A DNA stretch of 64,000 nucleotides from Chryseobacterium gleum (GCA_945881885.1 CAMCVI010000006.1:85854-149853), one strand, 5' to 3'; positions 25,347 through 33,841 are shown, counted from the first letter of the stretch. Numbers and translations: made by a program. The notes: generated by a model not told the origin, from the letters alone.

Positions 25347-26146
25347 GAGTGAAATAAAATAAAATGCCTTAATAAGTCTTTTTCAGGAACATCCAAAACA
25401 GCTTTTAAATTGGAAACCTCTAACAAACTGCAGTTTCTTATGTATTTATACGCAATTTTAAAAGCATCACTTTCTTCTGAAATTGCACCTAAAAACTGCA
25501 CAGGAATTATCTCTGGATTAAGCTGTAATTGCTCGTAAGTAAACAATAAAAAATAAATAAAATCTTCTAACGAATTATAAGTAAACGTATTGAAAAGTAA
25601 TAAATTCGTGTTTTTGGTTACCGCAATTTCAAATCTATCTTCTTGAAAATGCACCCAAACTTGTTTCGAATCATTATTTTTAGAAAAATCTAACGCTTTT
25701 TTTACAAATATCGAATTGGAATTTTTATAATCAAACGTATCGTAATGATCTAATAAATAGTTATTTATAGGTGTGTACGGAATAAAAACATTGTTTAAAT
25801 CATAAGTATCTAAATAATCGAAAGCAAAATAATCGGTTTCAAATACTTTTGAATTGTATTGCAAATAACTGCCTAAATAATTAGGGTCAAATAAAGAAGA
25901 AGGCACAAATGTATTCAAATTAGAATTGTGCAAAACTACTACATCATCATACTTTGCTTCCAGAATTGGGTTTTCAACAAAAACTTTCCATAATTCTTCT
26001 TCCAATACATTTTTTGGGTCAATAGCATACGATTTATACGTAACTATTTTGTTCGAAATCATATCAACAACACAAAAAGAAAGATTGCTATTTGCAACCT
26101 CAAAGCATAATTTTTTATACGTTTTTTGAGTAATATCTTGATTCAT
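25343..26146 (-). CDS. DUF3822 family protein
   Basis: The 267-residue frame starts at MNQDITQKTYKKLCFEV (ATG 26144-26146); earlier codons extend into the divergent promoter and are unlikely. The protein shows actin-like ASKHA-type strand patterns (LSFCVVDMISNKIVTYKS; VWVHFQEDRFEIAVTKN) typical of DUF3822, a Bacteroidota family always found with rsmD. Its function is unknown. It is translationally coupled to rsmD through an ATGA overlap. Confidence 0.82.
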   Translation of the reverse strand: MNQDITQKTYKKLCFEVANSNLSFCVVDMISNKIVTYKSYAIDPKNVLEEELWKVFVENPILEAKYDDVVVLHNSNLNTFVPSSLFDPNYLGSYLQYNSKVFETDYFAFDYLDTYDLNNVFIPYTPINNYLLDHYDTFDYKNSNSIFVKKALDFSKNNDSKQVWVHFQEDRFEIAVTKNTNLLLFNTFTYNSLEDFIYFLLFTYEQLQLNPEIIPVQFLGAISEESDAFKIAYKYIRNCSLLEVSNLKAVLDVPEKDLLRHFILFHS

Positions 26147-26225
26147 GTTTTTTATTTGATTTACAAATTTACATTTTTTACGAGAATTAAAAACCTTCAA
26201 ATGAAATTATATTTAAAATCCTTGC

Positions 26226-26233
26226 TATATTTG
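26226..26233 (+). promoter_or_regulatory. Predicted -7 element of the helicase gene
   Basis: TATATTTG is a perfect Bacteroidota -7 box, 21 bp before the ATG at 26255. It supports that start against one 129 bp further upstream. No clear -33 TTTG is present at the normal spacing. Confidence 0.4.
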
Positions 26234-26254
26234 AAGTTCTTAAATAAAAAATTA

Positions 26255-27673
26255 ATGTCGCCAACGCAATTTTATAACATTTTAATGGATAATTTTCCTT
26301 TTCAGCCCACCGCTAATCAGGATATTTTCTTTCAAAAAATTGCAGCTTATATCTTACAATCAAAAGATGACATTTTTGTTTTAAAAGGATACGCTGGAAC
26401 GGGTAAAACTACTGTGATTTCCACTTTGGTAAATCAGTTAAGTGTGGCTAATAAAAAAGCGGTAATGCTAGCACCAACGGGTCGTGCGGCTAAAGTAATG
26501 TCGGCCTATTCGGAAAAACCGGCTTTTACCATTCATAAACGTATTTATTTTCCTAAAAAGAATAAAAATGGCGGCGTAGGCTTTGTCATGCAAGCCAATA
26601 AATTTAAAGATACTATTTTTATTGTAGATGAATCGTCTATGATTTCTGATCAATCTAATGAAACTAGTTTGTACGAAAACGGTTCTTTATTAGATGATTT
26701 GTTGTTTTATGTAGATGCTGGACAAAATTGTAAACTGATTTTAGTAGGAGATACAGCGCAGTTGCCACCTGTGAATTCAGATATTAGTCCGGCGTTGGAC
26801 ATTCAATCTTTACAAGTCAATTACGATAAAGAAATTATTCATATTGAATTGGATGAAGTGATGCGTCAAGCTGAAAATTCAGGAATATTATACAATGCAA
26901 CTGAATTGCGTGAACTGCTAAAGTCGCATTTTATTGAGGATTTTAAATTCAATTTAAAATCGTTTAAAGACATCATTCGTTTAGATGACGGCTTTGATAT
27001 TGAAGACGCCATTCACCAATCGTATCGAAATTATAGTACGGAAGATACTGCATTTATCGTGCGTTCTAATAAACGCGCCAATCAGTACAACCAACAAATT
27101 AGACAACGGATTTTAGATAAAGAAAGTGATTTGTCGGCAGGCGATTTGCTAATGGTAGTAAAAAACAACTATTTTTGGCTTGATGAAAATTCACAAGCAG
27201 GTTTTATTGCCAATGGCGATATTATTGAAGTCTTAAAAATTAGAAATATTCAGGAATTATACGGTTTTAAATTTGCCAATGTTACTATTAGAATGGTGGA
27301 TTATCCCAATGAAGCTTCTTTTGAAACGGTTTTACTTTTAAATACGATTGAAAGCGAAGCGGCATCGTTAACCTTTGCAGAATCGAACCTATTGTATCAA
27401 GAAGTTTCTAAAGATTATGAAGACGAAACGCACAAATACAAGAAACTTTTAAAAGTAAAAAGCAATCCGTATTTTAATGCGTTGCAAGTCAAGTTTTCTT
27501 ATGCGATTACTTGTCATAAATCGCAAGGCGGACAGTGGAGTAGTGTGTTTGTAGAAAAACCCTACTTGCCTAATGGCGTAGATAGAGATTATATTCGTTG
27601 GTTATACACTGCCATTACAAGAGCCAAAGAAAAGTTATATTTAATTGGGTTTAAAGATGAAAATTTTGAGTAG
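26255..27673 (+). CDS. RecD/Pif1-like superfamily 1 DNA helicase
   Basis: The frame is 472 residues from MSPTQFYNILMDNFPFQP. Walker A is KGYAGTGKTT (residues 44-53), then MLAPTGRAAKVMS (motif Ia), FIVDESSMIS (Walker B), LILVGDTAQLPPV (motif III), and the C-terminal SYAITCHKSQGGQWSSVFV and LYTAITRAKEKL (motifs V and VI). This is the short RecD2-like form with the UvrD C-terminal fold. A 5'-3' DNA helicase or translocase is expected, but recBC genes are not near. The single gene lies divergent from DUF3822-rsmD. Confidence 0.9.
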   Translation: MSPTQFYNILMDNFPFQPTANQDIFFQKIAAYILQSKDDIFVLKGYAGTGKTTVISTLVNQLSVANKKAVMLAPTGRAAKVMSAYSEKPAFTIHKRIYFPKKNKNGGVGFVMQANKFKDTIFIVDESSMISDQSNETSLYENGSLLDDLLFYVDAGQNCKLILVGDTAQLPPVNSDISPALDIQSLQVNYDKEIIHIELDEVMRQAENSGILYNATELRELLKSHFIEDFKFNLKSFKDIIRLDDGFDIEDAIHQSYRNYSTEDTAFIVRSNKRANQYNQQIRQRILDKESDLSAGDLLMVVKNNYFWLDENSQAGFIANGDIIEVLKIRNIQELYGFKFANVTIRMVDYPNEASFETVLLLNTIESEAASLTFAESNLLYQEVSKDYEDETHKYKKLLKVKSNPYFNALQVKFSYAITCHKSQGGQWSSVFVEKPYLPNGVDRDYIRWLYTAITRAKEKLYLIGFKDENFE

Positions 27674-27751
27674 ATTTGGAAACATATAGAAACATAGATA
27701 AATTTTTAAGTATACATTTGGTGTTTAAAGTTAATTTTTGAAATAAAACCA

Positions 27752-27786
27752 AACCTTTTACCTTTGACCCAAAACCTTTAACCCAT
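27752..27786. repeat. Degenerate 7-bp tandem repeat, five units
   Basis: The units AACCTTT, TACCTTT, GACCCAA, AACCTTT and AACCCAT follow each other exactly every seven bases (consensus NACCYNN). The array stands directly before the kdsB start at 27792. It is the same kind as the arrays at 24063 and 30621. Confidence 0.7.
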
Positions 27787-27791
27787 TTACA

Positions 27792-28517
27792 ATGAAAATA
27801 ATTGCTGTCATCCCTGCGCGCTATGCCTCCACACGATTTCCTGCTAAATTAATGCAAGATTTAGGTGGAAAAACGGTTATTTTACGAACGTATGAAGCGG
27901 CTGTTGCTACTAATTTGTTTGACGATGTGTTTGTGGTTACCGATTCGGATTTAATTTATAACGAAATTATTTCGCATCACGGAAAAGCTATTATGAGTAT
28001 CAAAGAACATGAAAGTGGTAGTGACAGAATTGCAGAAGCCATTGAAAACATTGATGCAGACATCATCATAAACGTGCAAGGCGACGAACCATTTATCAAT
28101 AAAACGCCATTGGAACAAATTATTACGGCATTTCAAAACGATACTGAAAAGAAAATCGATTTGGCTTCGTTAATGTTTGAAATTAAAGATAAATCGGAAA
28201 TTGAAAACCCTAATAACGTAAAAGTAATTACTGACCAAGACGGGTTTGCTTTGTATTTCTCACGTTCGGTAATTCCGTTTCCTCGTGAGGAAAATGTGGG
28301 GGTACGATATATGAAGCACATTGGCATTTATGCCTTTAGAAAACAAGCGTTATTGGATTTTGCTAAATTACCGATGCTTTCGCTTGAAGCCTCAGAAAAA
28401 CTAGAACAATTACGTTATTTAGAATACGGAAAACGCATTAAAATGATTGAAACATCACACGCAATTATAGGCATTGATACACCAGAAGATTTAGAAAAAG
28501 CTAGACTTTTATTGTAA
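27792..28517 (+). CDS. kdsB: 3-deoxy-manno-octulosonate cytidylyltransferase
   Basis: This 241-residue enzyme begins [18 protein letters not shown]. It has [37 protein letters not shown] and [13 protein letters not shown], all typical for KdsB. It activates KDO as CMP-KDO for lipid A-core assembly. It shares the pathway with the KdsC-like phosphatase at 18893. The start codon is six bases from a heptad-repeat array. Confidence 0.96.
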   Translation: MKIIAVIPARYASTRFPAKLMQDLGGKTVILRTYEAAVATNLFDDVFVVTDSDLIYNEIISHHGKAIMSIKEHESGSDRIAEAIENIDADIIINVQGDEPFINKTPLEQIITAFQNDTEKKIDLASLMFEIKDKSEIENPNNVKVITDQDGFALYFSRSVIPFPREENVGVRYMKHIGIYAFRKQALLDFAKLPMLSLEASEKLEQLRYLEYGKRIKMIETSHAIIGIDTPEDLEKARLLL

Positions 28518-28635
28518 TATTCCAATGAATGAAAGTGGCAAAACGTCAATTCGAGTGTTTTTTGGGGAGTTTACAAATTTAAAAATATATTAAGAAGCGA
28601 CATAATGGTCGCAAACATATAATATAGTTCAAAAC

Positions 28636-29376
28636 ATGAAAAAAACACTAATACTATTTTCGATATTCTTGTATTCATTTAATTCAAGTGCACAAACTGG
28701 TATTGGTACTACTACGCCTCATCCATCTGCAAAATTAGAGGTGAGCGCCATGAATAAAGGATTTTTGCCTCCTCGTGTTACCTTAACAAGCACCACCGAT
28801 ATTACGACCATACCAAACCCTGCAATAGCATTATTGGTATATAATACAGGTAGTAATGTAAGTCTTTCGGCAGGATATTATTATTGGAGTGGTACCGTTT
28901 GGGAAAGCATAGGTAAAACGGGGTCTTTATTAGCATCTAATACGGTAACAATTTCTGCCACAACAACTGCACCAACAACTGGCACAAGAACAATAGATAA
29001 AACCTTTGCTGTTGATAATGGCGCCACTAAAACGATTACTTTGCAATTAAGTTATGAGGGTTATGGAGCAGGCAGCGGCGATTATCTTTTTTCACTTCCA
29101 ACTGGTATTACGTTTAATACGAACGCAGGATATAATCCAATATTTACTGGAACTTTATATTCGCCTTCTTTTTCGGTCATGGCTCCTAGCATTATTCCTA
29201 TTAGTGGTGTAATAACAGTTTCGGGTGCGTGGAATCAATATATGTTTGTTGTTCCTTATTCTAGCACACAATATAGAATAGTAGTAGCCTTTGGGGGTAC
29301 AATTTCATTCTGGAATTCTGGATGGTTTGCTGCTTCATCCAATACCTTATTTAGTGGTACTTTTGATATTAGGTAA
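28636..29376 (+). CDS. Exported cell-surface type protein
   Basis: This 246-residue protein has a signal peptide (ending near NSSAQ). The N-terminal motif TGIGTTTPHPSAKLEVSAMN, followed by GFLPPRVTLTST, ALLVYNTGS and GYYYWSGTVWESIG, is a pattern seen in many exported Bacteroidota proteins, related to phage tail-fibre-like adhesins. The last 130 residues are beta-rich, with Thr, Ser and Gly. No T9SS sorting domain is seen at the end (FSGTFDIR). Adhesion or surface display is an inference. Confidence 0.65.
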   Translation: MKKTLILFSIFLYSFNSSAQTGIGTTTPHPSAKLEVSAMNKGFLPPRVTLTSTTDITTIPNPAIALLVYNTGSNVSLSAGYYYWSGTVWESIGKTGSLLASNTVTISATTTAPTTGTRTIDKTFAVDNGATKTITLQLSYEGYGAGSGDYLFSLPTGITFNTNAGYNPIFTGTLYSPSFSVMAPSIIPISGVITVSGAWNQYMFVVPYSSTQYRIVVAFGGTISFWNSGWFAASSNTLFSGTFDIR

Positions 29377-29397
29377 GTAGTTTCAAATAAATCAAAA

Positions 29398-29748
29398 TTA
29401 CTTTACCACAATCTCAGATTCTTTTTTAACTATAATTTCTGGTTTGCCTTTATATAGTATTACTGTTCCCGTAATGCAAATGGTTTTTGTATCTAACGTT
29501 AGTGGATTGTAGGAAAAAGTATCTCTATCTAATTTGAATACTACTACTGAAAACGCATTGTCAGGAAAGGGTTTGCCAAAATTCAACAGCGCATTACCGC
29601 CTTTGGTTTCATAAATACTGGTTACTTTTTCGCAAATAGTAATTGTTTTGCCTTCAAAAGATGCGATGTTTTCTAATGTTGGCGTAATTTCTTGAGCACT
29701 AACCAGTAGTGTTCCGAATAAAAACAGCGCTAAAAATATTTTTTTCAT
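29398..29748 (-). CDS. Exported OB-fold-like protein
   Basis: This 116-residue protein has a signal peptide (ending near LVSAQ). The mature part fits a small OB-fold: EGKTITICEKVTSIYE, then LLNFGKPFPDNAFSVVVF, TKTICITGTVILYKGKPEIIV. Such domains occur in exported nucleic-acid or oligosaccharide binding proteins; no catalytic site is visible. It is 9 bp downstream of the exported SOD gene, so it is probably produced with it. Confidence 0.65.
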   Translation of the reverse strand: MKKIFLALFLFGTLLVSAQEITPTLENIASFEGKTITICEKVTSIYETKGGNALLNFGKPFPDNAFSVVVFKLDRDTFSYNPLTLDTKTICITGTVILYKGKPEIIVKKESEIVVK

Positions 29749-29757
29749 AGTTGTAAA

Positions 29758-30429
29758 TTAATTGCTTTTAATAGCTAAGTTATAATTGGCACTTACTTCG
29801 TTCCAGTTAATCACGTTCCAAATAGACGTTAAATAATCCGCACGTTTGTTTTGGTATTTTAAGTAATACGCGTGTTCCCAAACATCAATGCCTAAAATTG
29901 GTGTGCCTTTGGTTTCTGCAACATCCATTAACGGATTGTCTTGATTAGGCGTAGAAGACACCACCAGTTTGTTGTTTTTATCAACAGAAAGCCAAGCCCA
30001 TCCTGAACCAAATCGGGTAGTGGCTGCTGTATTTATTTTTTCTTTTAACGCATCCATACTTCCAAACGTATCCATAATTGCTTTTTCTAATACTGCAGTG
30101 GGTTTGGTGTTTTTAGTTGGTGTTAGTATAGACCAAAACAATTCGTGATTATAATGTCCGCCTGCATTGTTTCTAATAGCTGGACTCAATTTTGAGACAT
30201 TTGCAAAAATCTCTTTTACTGTCATTGTAGCGGCATCCGTACCCACAACTGCTGCATTTAGGTTTTTCACATACGCGGCGTGGTGCTTGCTATAATGAAT
30301 TTCCATAGTTTGCGCATCTATAAAAGGTTCTAAATCTGAGTAAGCATAAGGCAATGGCTTTTGAGCAAACTGCGCCGAAACGGAAACAACAAACAAAAGC
30401 AAAACAGCTAGTAATTGAAATTTTTTCAT
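29758..30429 (-). CDS. Exported Fe/Mn superoxide dismutase
   Basis: This 223-residue protein has a signal peptide (MKKFQLLAVLLLFVVSVSAQ) followed by a complete Fe/Mn-SOD: the ligands in HYSKHHAAYVKNLN (first His), HYNHELFWSIL (second His) and DVWEHAYYLKYQNKRADY (Asp and third His). It detoxifies superoxide. The signal peptide predicts a periplasmic or extracellular location, unlike the usual cytoplasmic enzyme. Sequence alone does not settle Fe versus Mn. It is first in a two-gene unit with an OB-fold protein. Confidence 0.92.
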   Translation of the reverse strand: MKKFQLLAVLLLFVVSVSAQFAQKPLPYAYSDLEPFIDAQTMEIHYSKHHAAYVKNLNAAVVGTDAATMTVKEIFANVSKLSPAIRNNAGGHYNHELFWSILTPTKNTKPTAVLEKAIMDTFGSMDALKEKINTAATTRFGSGWAWLSVDKNNKLVVSSTPNQDNPLMDVAETKGTPILGIDVWEHAYYLKYQNKRADYLTSIWNVINWNEVSANYNLAIKSN

Positions 30430-30496
30430 AATGAAGGATTTTGAGTTATAAAAACTTGTTGTAGCAAAGTTAGTGGTTTTTAATTAGATTGTTAGG

Positions 30497-30545
30497 TTTT
30501 AGCTGTTAGCATTTAGCTGTTAGCAATTAGCTTTTAGCTGTTAGC
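30497..30545. repeat. Seven-unit 7-bp tandem array, NNTTAGC
   Basis: The consecutive units TTTTAGC, TGTTAGC, ATTTAGC, TGTTAGC, AATTAGC, TTTTAGC and TGTTAGC vary only in the first two bases. The array occupies the spacer between the SOD and acyltransferase genes, and one base separates it from a second heptad array. Confidence 0.85.
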
Positions 30546-30546
30546 T

Positions 30547-30595
30547 TTTTTACTTTTTACTTTTTACTTTTTACTTTTCACTTTTCACTTTTCAC
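30547..30595. repeat. Seven-unit 7-bp tandem array, TTTTYAC
   Basis: There are four copies of TTTTTAC followed by three of TTTTCAC, in exact 7-bp register. The array has the same number of units and the same length (49 bp) as the preceding NNTTAGC array. Confidence 0.85.
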
Positions 30596-30620
30596 TTTTT
30601 CCTCTTCCCGCACACCTTTT

Positions 30621-30648
30621 ACCCAAAACCCAAAATCCAAAACCCCTC
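30621..30648. repeat. 7-bp repeat ACCCAAA type
   Basis: ACCCAAA, ACCCAAA, ATCCAAA and ACCCCTC are consecutive. The first three resemble the units at 24063 and 27752. The rest of the 467-bp spacer (30649-30896) is AT-rich and shows no gene. Confidence 0.65.
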
Positions 30649-30896
30649 CTTTTCAATAAATGATAAACATTTCTAATTTTTGAAAAGAACTTTTGCCATT
30701 TACTAGGGCGATGGTATTATTTTTTGTTTTTAAATTTGATAAAACTGATAAGCTAATGATTTGAAGTGGAAATTGTAGTGAGTGAAGGTTTGTTGTATAT
30801 TGTGATAGGATAGAAGTAGCTGAGTATTTTTTTGAACATCATTATATAAATTACGTAAATATACTTTATTTTTGTTTTTTGTCAAAATTTATAAAA

Positions 30897-31448
30897 ATGA
30901 AACAATATCTATATAGATTTATATTTTTTAAAATAATGGGTTGGAAAGTCACTGGTACTTTTGACGCCTCAATTAAAAAATGTGTAATAATTGTGGTGCC
31001 TCACACCAGTTGGTTTGATTTTTTTATTGGGGTGTTTTTTAGAGGAACCTATCCTGTAGAAATTAATTTTTTAGCCAAGCAAGAATTATTCAAATTTCCG
31101 CTAGGTTCTTATTTAAAATGGATGGGTGGCATTCCGTTAAACAGAGACAAAAACGAAAATAAAGTAGATGCAATTGCGAAAATTTTTGAAAGAAAAGAAG
31201 TAATGCGCTTGTCATTATCACCTGAAGGCACAAGAAAAAAAGTAACACAATGGAAATCTGGATACTATTATATTGCTCAAAAGGCAAATGTGCCAATTCT
31301 TCCAATTGGCTTTGATTATGAAAACAAACAGGTAATTATTTTTGATACATTTAACATAACTAACGATTTTGATAAGGATTCAAAGTATTTAGAGTCAATA
31401 TATACTACTATCAAAGGAAAAGTACCCGAATTTAGCTTTACCCGTTAA
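30897..31448 (+). CDS. 1-acyl-glycerol-3-phosphate acyltransferase-like protein
   Basis: The frame is 183 residues from MKQYLYRFIFFKIMGWKV (ATG 30897). The PlsC motif appears as VVPHTSWFDFFIG (HxxxxD), and SPEGTRKK is the second conserved block. It transfers fatty acyl chains to a glycerol- or ornithine-type acceptor at the inner membrane face. The short length (usually 200-250) fits the small single-domain group. Its last four bases overlap the end of the convergent XRE regulator gene. Confidence 0.85.
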   Translation: MKQYLYRFIFFKIMGWKVTGTFDASIKKCVIIVVPHTSWFDFFIGVFFRGTYPVEINFLAKQELFKFPLGSYLKWMGGIPLNRDKNENKVDAIAKIFERKEVMRLSLSPEGTRKKVTQWKSGYYYIAQKANVPILPIGFDYENKQVIIFDTFNITNDFDKDSKYLESIYTTIKGKVPEFSFTR

Positions 31449-31894
31449 GGATTGTAATTTTTAAACGTACCATCACTATAAAATATAACAATCCGCTCAA
31501 TTGTTGATTCGGTTGAGATAGGTGTTGCTTCGGTATGTGTTTTTTGCGTAATTGCGCTTTTTTCAATTCCTGTTTCAATTGCTGCTGTTTCTTGTGAAAA
31601 CAAATCGTTTACTTGTTTAGTATTTTCTTCAGGTAAAAAAGTTGTTTTTTCAACAAAACCATTTTCTCCTTTTGGAAAACTTCCTTTTCCATTAAGCAAC
31701 CATAATAATTCTACTTCAGGAAAGTTTTCAATTACTTTTAATATAAAATCTAAACTAGGTTTGTTTCTTCCTGAAAGTAGGTGAGAGATACTAGATCTTT
31801 GCACGTTAATTTTTTCTGCAAATAGCGAAGCCGTTAAACCATAATAATCAAAAATAGTTTCCAAACGTTTTACGAAGTGTTCTGTATCTATCAT
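31445..31894 (-). CDS. XRE-type helix-turn-helix regulator
   Basis: This 149-residue protein has an N-terminal helix-turn-helix at about residues 20-52 (LTASLFAEKINVQRSSISHLLSG is split across helices 2 and 3) and NKPSLDFILKVIENFPEV as helix 4. A linker of about 70 residues rich in Thr, Glu and Ser follows, and the end is ERIVIFYSDGTFKNY. It is divergent from the M14 gene. On its own side an operator-like repeat (31919-31930) sits over the predicted -7 box, suggesting self-control. Confidence 0.85.
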   Translation of the reverse strand: MIDTEHFVKRLETIFDYYGLTASLFAEKINVQRSSISHLLSGRNKPSLDFILKVIENFPEVELLWLLNGKGSFPKGENGFVEKTTFLPEENTKQVNDLFSQETAAIETGIEKSAITQKTHTEATPISTESTIERIVIFYSDGTFKNYNP

Positions 31895-31918
31895 CCTAAT
31901 TAATATTAAAAATTTAGT

Positions 31919-31949
31919 TTACAAATGTAACAAATTACAATTAAAACAA
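31919..31949 (-). promoter_or_regulatory. Predicted promoter and operator of the XRE regulator
   Basis: On the minus strand TTG (31949-31947) is followed after 17 bp by TACATTTG (31929-31922), a perfect -7 box. The box is inside TTACATTTGTAA (31930-31919), an inverted repeat TTACA-N2-TGTAA. A protein bound there would block RNA polymerase. Confidence 0.6.
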
Positions 31950-32065
31950 CATCATTTATTTGTAGAATTAGATAATAATTGTTTAAATTGTATAATTTAT
32001 TAATACATATAAAATATTATAAAGTACTGATTTTGTGTAATTTAGATAAATAATAATAAATTAGT

Positions 32066-32077
32066 TTACACTTGTGA
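32066..32077. promoter_or_regulatory. Weaker operator-like repeat
   Basis: TTACACTTGTGA has one change from the inverted repeat TTACA-N2-TGTAA. It lies in the middle of the divergent region, 66 bp from the next copy (centre to centre). Confidence 0.4.
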
Positions 32078-32131
32078 AATATTGCAACTAATATTGATGT
32101 AAAATCAAAATGTTTTGAGTTAATTTCTTGT

Positions 32132-32167
32132 TTACAAATGTAAAATTAAATATATTTACATTTGTAA
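32132..32167 (+). promoter_or_regulatory. Two operator-like repeats over the M14 promoter
   Basis: TTACAAATGTAA (32132-32143) and TTACATTTGTAA (32156-32167) have centres 24 bp apart. The second contains TACATTTG (32157-32164), a perfect -7 box, and the first falls where the -33 element should be. The ATG is at 32169, so the message would be leaderless or nearly so. Confidence 0.6.
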
Positions 32168-32168
32168 C

Positions 32169-33281
32169 ATGAAAGATAATTTACAAATTGCAACCCAATA
32201 TAAGTATGATTCCATATCAGGAAGATATGTAACTACTGAGCATGTTGATTTGTTTTTAGAAACATTAACTTCTAAATTTAAGATTACAACTGCTGGATAT
32301 TCTGTTCAAAATAAAAAAATAAAAGCCATTCAATTTGGTGAAGGTGCTATTAAAATTTTAGTTTGGTCGCAAATGCATGGCAATGAAAGTACCACAACAA
32401 AAGGTTTGATTGATTATTTAAACTATTTAAATTGCAACGAAAAGGAATTTGACAACATTTCTAAATCTTTCACTTTTTATATTTTACCATTATTAAATCC
32501 GGATGGAGCCGAAGCTTACACTAGGGAAAATGCCAATGGCGTAGATTTAAATAGAGACGCGTTTGCCTGTACCCAACCTGAGAGTCAAGTTTTAAGAACG
32601 AGTTTAGAAAACTTAAATCCAAATTTCTGTTTTAATTTACATGACCAGCGTAGCATTTTTGGTTTATTGGAAAGTCAAAAACCTGCAACTATGTCTTTCT
32701 TAGCTGCTTCATATAATGAAGAACGAACATTTAACGTGGTTAGAGAAAGTGCCGCAGCAGTAATAGTAGGCATCAATGCAGAGTTGCAAAAATACATTCC
32801 CCACCAAGTAGGAAGATTCGATGATTCATTTAATATCAATTGTACGGGTGATTATTTTACAAATAGGGGGTATGCGACTATATTATTTGAAGCTGGTCAT
32901 TATACCAATGATTACAATAGAGAAGAGGTAAGAAAATTTGTTTTTATTGCATTAAAAGCCGCCATTTCATTTGTTAACGAAAACGATATAGTTAGCAATG
33001 ATTTGCAGAATTATTTAAATATTTATCAGAATAATAAATGTTTTTATGATTTTATATTCAAAAATGTGAAAATTTATGATAATAATGTAGAAAAAAATAT
33101 TAGATTTGCAGTTCAATTTAAGGAAGTTTTAAAGGCCGGAAAAATAGCATTTATCCCAGAAGTTGTTCAAATTTTAAATTTAGACTCCTTTTTAGCACAT
33201 CAAACCATTGATTTTAAAAATAAATTATATGAATTTGAAAACCGAAACTTTCCTGAAATTGGCGACATTATAAAAATATAG
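32169..33281 (+). CDS. M14-family zinc carboxypeptidase-like protein
   Basis: This 370-residue protein has no signal peptide. The zinc site is QMHGNEST (H70, E73) plus FNLHDQR (H158). Substrate arginine and neighbours are in GVDLNRD (N128, R129), and E241 in ILFEAGHYTNDYN is the likely catalytic glutamate. LPLLNPDGAEAYTREN is also typical. It should cleave C-terminal residues from a peptide, or an amide-linked small molecule, in the cytoplasm. The C-terminal 110 residues are specific to this subgroup. It lies under predicted control of the divergent XRE protein and 26 bp before the Lrp gene. Confidence 0.88.
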   Translation: MKDNLQIATQYKYDSISGRYVTTEHVDLFLETLTSKFKITTAGYSVQNKKIKAIQFGEGAIKILVWSQMHGNESTTTKGLIDYLNYLNCNEKEFDNISKSFTFYILPLLNPDGAEAYTRENANGVDLNRDAFACTQPESQVLRTSLENLNPNFCFNLHDQRSIFGLLESQKPATMSFLAASYNEERTFNVVRESAAAVIVGINAELQKYIPHQVGRFDDSFNINCTGDYFTNRGYATILFEAGHYTNDYNREEVRKFVFIALKAAISFVNENDIVSNDLQNYLNIYQNNKCFYDFIFKNVKIYDNNVEKNIRFAVQFKEVLKAGKIAFIPEVVQILNLDSFLAHQTIDFKNKLYEFENRNFPEIGDIIKI

Positions 33282-33307
33282 TTTACAAAAAGATAAAAAA
33301 AAAGATT

Positions 33308-33787
33308 ATGGGTAAGTTTAGATTAGATGAAGTAGACCACCAGATTTTAGATATGTTAATTGACAATACTAGAATCCCATTTACAGATATTGCAAAAAAA
33401 TTATTAATATCTGCAGGAACAGTGCACGTTAGAGTAAAAAAAATGGAAGATGCTGGAATTATTAAAGGTTCTTCATTAACTTTAGATTATGAAAAATTAG
33501 GATATTCATTTATTGCTTATGTAGGAATCTTTTTAAATAGCACTTCTCAAACAAAATTTGTTTTAGAACGTATTAATGAAATTCCTTTTGTTACTGTAGC
33601 TTCTGTAACTACAGGGAAATTTAATATATTCTGTAAAATAAGAGCAAGAGATACGGCACATGCAAAAGATGTTATCTTTCAAATTGATGATATTGATGGC
33701 GTTTACAGAACCGAAACAATGATTTCATTAGAAGAAAGTATTAACGACAAAAAACGATTGATGCATACAATTTTTAAGGAATTGTAA
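33308..33787 (+). CDS. Lrp/AsnC-family transcriptional regulator
   Basis: This 159-residue protein has an N-terminal HTH (DEVDHQILDMLIDNTRIPF; IAKKLLISAGTVHVRVKKM) and the C-terminal RAM/effector domain (about 75-150, FVTVASVTTGKFNIF). It should sense an amino acid or related ligand. It is the second gene after the carboxypeptidase, which suggests a ligand from peptide breakdown. A strong terminator follows. Confidence 0.92.
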   Translation: MGKFRLDEVDHQILDMLIDNTRIPFTDIAKKLLISAGTVHVRVKKMEDAGIIKGSSLTLDYEKLGYSFIAYVGIFLNSTSQTKFVLERINEIPFVTVASVTTGKFNIFCKIRARDTAHAKDVIFQIDDIDGVYRTETMISLEESINDKKRLMHTIFKEL

Positions 33788-33801
33788 TCATATTTAAATA
33801 T

Positions 33802-33841
33802 AAAAAATCCCGTTTCGAAAGTATCGAAACGGGATTTTTTT
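33802..33841. terminator. Bidirectional intrinsic terminator
   Basis: A perfect 17-bp stem (33802-33818 and 33824-33840), loop AAGTA, with a TCCCGTTTCGA core and T tracts on both strands. It separates the convergent Lrp gene and the acidic-protein gene. Confidence 0.92.

Noticed and set aside
30497..30600. Possible CRISPR array
   Set aside because: Units are 7 bp without spacers and no cas gene is near; it is a short tandem repeat.
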